Positions 12,763 to 16,472 of a stretch of 16,472 bases of DNA are shown here, piece by piece (the stretch's first letter is position 1; each line of letters opens with the position of its first letter). Location of the stretch: assembly GCA_007135385.1 (NCBI GenBank), contig SLIY01000077.1, forward strand, positions 1 to 16,472, in the 5' to 3' direction. The translations under genes and the position numbers were made by a program. The notes beneath the pieces were generated by a model. It was given only the letters and a program-made list of their open reading frames with translations. It was not told where the DNA came from and did not search any database. The DNA is from Leptolyngbyaceae cyanobacterium CSSed165cm_216. GTDB lineage: Bacteria; Cyanobacteriota; Cyanobacteriia; Phormidesmidales; Phormidesmidaceae.

Positions 12763-15594
12763 ATGAAGATTTCGCTACGTGCCCTGTTAATTGTGCCGTT
12801 TCTCCTGCAAGTGGTCGGGATTACGGGCCTAGTGGTGTATCTGTCCTACCGCAGTAACCAACAGACAGTGGTGGCCATGACCGAACACATGGTTGCTGAG
12901 ACCGCTGATCGCATTACCCAACAACTGGCAGATTACTTCCAAGCTCCAGTTGCATTAGCCCATCAGCACCAGGCTGCGATTACTTCAGGACTGGTTGACT
13001 GGCAGGATATGGCGGCGGTGGAAGCTTATTTTGTCCACCAGATCGTTTATCACCCTAACGTCAGTGGCATCATGATCACCACTGAAGATAAGCATTTTTT
13101 GGCGGTAGGACGCCCCGAAACAGGTCAGCTACTGATCCGCAGGCGGAACCTGAACACAGGAGAGTTGCAGAGCATCATTGCTGATCAAGCGGGGACACCG
13201 CTGGCGGTCAAAGAGGTTTTGCCCAACTATGACCCCCACCAAACCCCGCCGGAGCAGCCGTGGTATGAGCTTGCCAAAGCCAATCCTGATGGCCTTTGGC
13301 TACCCACTGTTTCCTTAGCCCGAGGGATCGAACAGCCCATTTTAATGATGGCTTACTTTTTACCGTTTACTGATCCCCAAGACCGGCCACAAGGGGTGCT
13401 CAGTGCCAGTATTTATCTTGATCAGGCGGGGGACTTTTTGCGCCGTTTGACCATTGGCCAAACGGGGCAGGCCTTTATTGTTGATGCTCAGGGCCACTTA
13501 CTGGCCACCTCTGGTGCTGAAGTACCGTTTCAGCGATCGCAGCCCCAGCAGCCCCTATCCTTACAGCCCCAAGATTGGCTGTTAAAGGTCCAAACCAGTC
13601 AGGATCCAGTCACCCGCATGGCGGCTCAGTTGGGGGTCTCTGCCACCCTCCCCCAGGCAACCACTCCGTTTAAGTTTCGCCTGAATGGCACCCGCTACTC
13701 TGGAAAGGCTGTGCCGTTTACCCCCAATGACCAGCTCCAGTGGCAGGTGGTAGTGGTGATTTCAGAATCAGACTTTACCGCAGCTGCCACCAGTGGTTTA
13801 ATCCGCACCCTACTGCTGGGGGGCCTCGCCTTGCTGGGGTCGATTGGCTTCGGAATCTGGACGGCCGAATACATTGCCAAACCAATTCTATCGCTGCAGC
13901 AGGCCACCCAAGCGGTTACCGGTGGCCTGGCGGTGGTACCGCCCACCCAAGCCACCCCGATCTTAGAAGTAGAGGCACTGCGGCAGTGCTTTGACCAGAT
14001 GACCTCGCAGTTGGTGGCATCGTTTCAGGCGCTGCGCGATCGCGAAACCACCCTAGCCAGCTTTTTGAACCGTATGCCAGTGGCGATCAGCGTCCACGAT
14101 CCGACTGGGCAAGTGCTTTTTCTAAACCAAAAAGGTAAGCAGCTGCTGGTGCAGCACTCACCCCAAACCATGAGCGAGACCTCGGCGGATCAGCTTGCCG
14201 AGATCTATCAACTGTATGTGGCGGGCACTGACCAACTGTACCCTACCGACCAACTCCCCGTTGTGCGAGGGCTACGGGGTGAAAGCGCCTACGCTGATGA
14301 CATTGAAATCGACACCGGTCGACAACGATTACCCTTGGAAATTCACACCATTCCGGTCTTTGACGCCGCTGGGCAGGTGGTGTATTCGATTAATGCTTTT
14401 CAGGACATTACTGAACGACGCCGGGCCGAGCAGCTCCAGGCCAATTATGAGCGGGAGCTAGAGCAGCAGGTGGCTAAACAAATGGCCTCCCTGGCGGAAA
14501 ATGAAATCACGAAACAGGCCCTGATCAATGCCATGCCTGATCTGCTGATGCGGCTAGGGCGAGAGGGGATACCGCTGGAAATTTATAATCTCGATGCGGT
14601 GCACTGGTTGGGGGATAAGAGCCAAATTTTCCACAAGACCATGTACGACAACCTGCCGCAAGCCGTGGCGGAGGAGCGGCGGCGACATGTCGAGCGAGCC
14701 TTGGCCACGGGGATGATTCAACGTCAGGAATATGAACTAGAGGTGAATGGCCAAATTTACTCCGAAGAAGCCCGGATTGTTCCGGTCACCCAGGATGAGG
14801 TGTTAATGGTGGTGCGCGACATCAGCGATCGCCGCAAAGTGGAACGGCTAAAAGACGAATTTATTTCCATCGTCAGCCATGAGCTCCGGACTCCCCTCAC
14901 CGCCATTCGAGGTGCCCTTGGTATTCTAGATACTGATGTGCTGCGCGATCGCCCCGATAAGGCCCACTATATGCTGCAGATGGCCCTAGCCAACACCGAA
15001 CGGCTCATTCGCCTGGTCAACGATATTTTGGATGTGGAGCGGCTCACCTCTGGCAAGGTCAGCCCTGTGCGAGAACCTTGCCCAGTCAACCACCTGGCCC
15101 AATTGGCCGTCAATGGGGTCGAAACTCTGGCCTTGTCAGCCCATATCAGCCTTAAGGTAGACGTCCCAGCCGTCACCCTGTGGGCAGACCCTGATGCGAT
15201 CATCCAAGCCCTGACCAACTTACTTAGCAATGCTATCAAGTTTTCTGACCCTGGCAGTCGTGTCTGGTTAAAGGCGGAGGTAACCGGGGAAGGGATCAAA
15301 CCGGCCGCGGTAAAGGGAGCACCAGACAACCCCTCGGAACCTTACCTAGTCTTCTCTGTGGCCGACCAGGGGCGGGGTATTCCCGCCGACCGACTGGAGT
15401 TAATTTTTGAGCGGTTTCTACAGGTGGATGCCTCCGACTCACGGGAAAAAGGCGGCACTGGCCTAGGGTTAGCGATCTGTAAGCGAATAGTAGACAATCA
15501 TGGCGGCGACATTTGGGTCGAAAGCGTCTTAGGAGAAGGCAGCACCTTTTACATCGCGTTACCCATGCACCCATCTAGAACTGAGGAATCATGA
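12763..15594 (+). CDS. Membrane sensor histidine kinase: dCache-HAMP-PAS-PAS-HisKA-HATPase
   Basis: The 943-residue kinase senses an external signal and autophosphorylates. A first membrane helix (residues about 7-28) is followed by a periplasmic dCache-like sensor to about 340, with PWYELAKANPDGLWLPTVSLA typical of that fold. A second helix (about 345-368) leads to HAMP (about 370-423), PAS1 (about 428-553), a coiled coil (about 553-585) and PAS2 (about 585-690). The HisKA box has phospho-acceptor His706 in SHELRTPL. The ATP domain shows the N box (NLLSNAIKFS, 819-828), G1 (DQGRG, 868-872), F box (FERF, 882-885) and G2 (GGTGLGLAI). It has no receiver of its own. Its stop overlaps the next gene's ATG by four bases, a sign of translational coupling. 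The ligand is unknown. Confidence 0.95.
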   Translation: MKISLRALLIVPFLLQVVGITGLVVYLSYRSNQQTVVAMTEHMVAETADRITQQLADYFQAPVALAHQHQAAITSGLVDWQDMAAVEAYFVHQIVYHPNVSGIMITTEDKHFLAVGRPETGQLLIRRRNLNTGELQSIIADQAGTPLAVKEVLPNYDPHQTPPEQPWYELAKANPDGLWLPTVSLARGIEQPILMMAYFLPFTDPQDRPQGVLSASIYLDQAGDFLRRLTIGQTGQAFIVDAQGHLLATSGAEVPFQRSQPQQPLSLQPQDWLLKVQTSQDPVTRMAAQLGVSATLPQATTPFKFRLNGTRYSGKAVPFTPNDQLQWQVVVVISESDFTAAATSGLIRTLLLGGLALLGSIGFGIWTAEYIAKPILSLQQATQAVTGGLAVVPPTQATPILEVEALRQCFDQMTSQLVASFQALRDRETTLASFLNRMPVAISVHDPTGQVLFLNQKGKQLLVQHSPQTMSETSADQLAEIYQLYVAGTDQLYPTDQLPVVRGLRGESAYADDIEIDTGRQRLPLEIHTIPVFDAAGQVVYSINAFQDITERRRAEQLQANYERELEQQVAKQMASLAENEITKQALINAMPDLLMRLGREGIPLEIYNLDAVHWLGDKSQIFHKTMYDNLPQAVAEERRRHVERALATGMIQRQEYELEVNGQIYSEEARIVPVTQDEVLMVVRDISDRRKVERLKDEFISIVSHELRTPLTAIRGALGILDTDVLRDRPDKAHYMLQMALANTERLIRLVNDILDVERLTSGKVSPVREPCPVNHLAQLAVNGVETLALSAHISLKVDVPAVTLWADPDAIIQALTNLLSNAIKFSDPGSRVWLKAEVTGEGIKPAAVKGAPDNPSEPYLVFSVADQGRGIPADRLELIFERFLQVDASDSREKGGTGLGLAICKRIVDNHGGDIWVESVLGEGSTFYIALPMHPSRTEES

Positions 15595-15971
15595 CTAAGC
15601 GTATTCTCGTTATTGACGATGAGCTAGATATTCGAGAAATCGTTTGCCTATCTATAGAGGCGTTCAGCGGCTGGGATACCGAAGGGGCTGCCTCTGGCTG
15701 GCAAGGGCTGGACAAGGCGCGGCAGGGCGATTGGGATGCCATTTTGCTGGATATCTCGATGCCTGATATGGACGGTGTCGAAGTGTTTGAGAAGCTACAA
15801 CAAAACCCCCAGACCCAATCAATTCCGGTGATATTACTGACCGCTAAGGTGCTGCCCAGGGATCGCGATCGCTTTGCCAAACTGGGGGTAGCTGGTGTGA
15901 TCACCAAGCCTTTTGACCCGATTAATATTGGTCGGCAGATGGCCAATCTGCTGTCGTGGCCAACGCTGTAG
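15591..15971 (+). CDS. CheY-like single-domain response regulator
   Basis: The 126-residue protein is one receiver domain with no output. The acidic pocket is Asp9-Asp10 (VIDDE), acceptor Asp54 (LLDISMPDMDG), Thr84 (ILLTAK) and Lys106 (TKPF), so it should be phosphorylated. The ATG lies in ATGA overlapping the kinase stop, with GAGGA just upstream, so the two are translated together and probably interact. Having no output domain, it likely passes phosphate on (for example to the Hpt domain encoded two genes upstream) or acts as a sink. The stop is 23 bases before a long hairpin. Confidence 0.95.
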   Translation: MTKRILVIDDELDIREIVCLSIEAFSGWDTEGAASGWQGLDKARQGDWDAILLDISMPDMDGVEVFEKLQQNPQTQSIPVILLTAKVLPRDRDRFAKLGVAGVITKPFDPINIGRQMANLLSWPTL

Positions 15972-15994
15972 CTGAGTCTCCTAAGCTGTGGCCT

Positions 15995-16041
15995 CAAAGG
16001 TTAATCTGTCCCCTCCTAAGGAGGGGACAGATTAACCTTTG
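15995..16041. repeat. 22-bp perfect inverted repeat between convergent genes; probable bidirectional terminator
   Basis: The arms 15995-16016 and 16020-16041 are perfectly complementary over 22 bases with a TAA loop. The inner part is CCCCTCC/GGAGGGG. It sits almost symmetrically, 23 bases after the CheY-like stop and 24 bases from the infC stop. Neither side is followed by a T-run, so it is not a standard intrinsic terminator. Possible roles are a two-way transcription barrier, protection of mRNA 3' ends, or a member of a palindromic repeat family. Confidence 0.8.
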
Positions 16042-16065
16042 CCAGTCATGTCAGCGATTGGCAAC

Positions 16066-16472
16066 CTAAGCTGGGGTTAGCATCAGCACCAGCGCCCGCT
16101 TATCGAGGGCCTGCACCTTACCAGCCTCGCCGATGTCCTGCACAATCCGATCCAGCAGTTCTCCAGCCCGATCGCGGTGCTGATGTTCGCGCCCCCGCAG
16201 CCGCACTAAAAACTTAACGGAATCTCCCTTGGACAGCCACTCGGTCGCTCGCTTGATCCGCAATTGGTAGTCAGACTCGCCCACATTAGGCCGCAGCTTG
16301 ACCTCCTTGAGGGAAGGTTTAGAGCTTTGCTTCTGTCGCTTACTCTGTTGGTACTGAAGCTTACCGTAGTCCAGAATTTTGGCAACAGGAGCATCTTTGC
16401 CGTTCGAGACCACCACCAAATCGAGCCCTTCATCCTCAGCTAGCTTAAGCGCATCGCGAGTATCAATGAGCC
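16066..16472 (-). CDS. infC: Translation initiation factor IF-3, 5'-truncated by the window edge
   Basis: IF-3 binds the 30S subunit, blocks premature 50S joining and checks initiator-tRNA selection. The frame is open to the right edge: before the TTG at 16419 it reads LIDTRDALKLAEDEGLDL, so that codon is an internal Leu and the start lies outside. The visible 135 residues contain the end of the N-domain (VVVSNGKDAPVAKILDYGKL), the linker helix (YQQSKRQKQ) and the full C-domain (KEVKLRPNVGESDYQLRIKR, then GDSVKFLVRLRGRE). It ends ALVLMLTPA. No rpmI or rplT follows in the downstream direction; the gene stops before a convergent hairpin. Confidence 0.97.
   Translation of the reverse strand, partial: LIDTRDALKLAEDEGLDLVVVSNGKDAPVAKILDYGKLQYQQSKRQKQSSKPSLKEVKLRPNVGESDYQLRIKRATEWLSKGDSVKFLVRLRGREHQHRDRAGELLDRIVQDIGEAGKVQALDKRALVLMLTPA

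Larger units (their letters stand above)
416..15872. repeat. HIP1 octamers (GCGATCGC), 16 copies spread over the window
   Basis: Copies start at 416, 1808, 2084, 4468, 5525, 5608, 6991, 8524, 9427, 10090, 12099, 13533, 14036, 14825, 14945 and 15865. Nearly all are inside genes. About one per kb is far above chance and marks the DNA as cyanobacterial. The even spread gives no sign of a foreign island in the window. Confidence 0.9.

Overview
The window is cyanobacterial chromosome. The palindrome GCGATCGC (HIP1), a hallmark of many cyanobacterial genomes, occurs at least 16 times in 16.5 kb, where chance predicts about one per 65 kb. The gene content agrees: the RuBisCO regulator RbcR, a ferrochelatase with a C-terminal chlorophyll a/b-binding helix, HrcA, an NtcA-like Crp-family regulator and an XisA/XisC-like integrase. 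Heptamer tandem repeats typical of cyanobacteria also occur. The genus cannot be fixed from this sequence.

Layout. Left part (1-4.7 kb): the 3' end of an alpha/beta hydrolase; a minus-strand gene whose product resembles the N-terminal and anticodon-binding parts of arginyl-tRNA synthetase without the catalytic core; a plus-strand Crp/Fnr-type regulator followed by an imperfect 42-bp repeat; and minus-strand rbcR. Middle (4.7-10.5 kb): a roadblock-like protein diverging from rbcR; an adrenodoxin-type [2Fe-2S] ferredoxin; a heptamer repeat array; hrcA closely followed by a DUF4126 membrane protein; convergent hemH; and, diverging from hemH, a tyrosine recombinase. Right part (10.7-16.5 kb): a signalling cluster made of a multidomain DNA-binding response regulator (REC-wHTH-Hpt plus two degenerate receivers), a 943-residue membrane histidine kinase (dCache-HAMP-PAS-PAS-HisKA-HATPase) and a CheY-like single receiver overlapping the kinase by 4 bp. 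It ends at a 47-bp perfect hairpin that separates it from convergent infC, whose 5' end lies outside the window.

How they work together. The signalling cluster contains every part of a His-Asp-His-Asp phosphorelay: kinase, single receiver, Hpt domain, and a receiver joined to a DNA-binding domain. The inferred route is kinase to CheY-like protein to Hpt to REC1-wHTH; the input signal and target genes are unknown. The other genes are mostly housekeeping or regulatory (heme synthesis, heat-shock repression, carbon-fixation regulation, translation initiation) and look like independent transcription units. There is no CRISPR array, tRNA, rRNA, insertion sequence or recognisable prophage. The most unusual items are the ArgRS-like protein without a catalytic core, the regulator with one functional and two degenerate receivers, and several unexplained repeat structures between genes.
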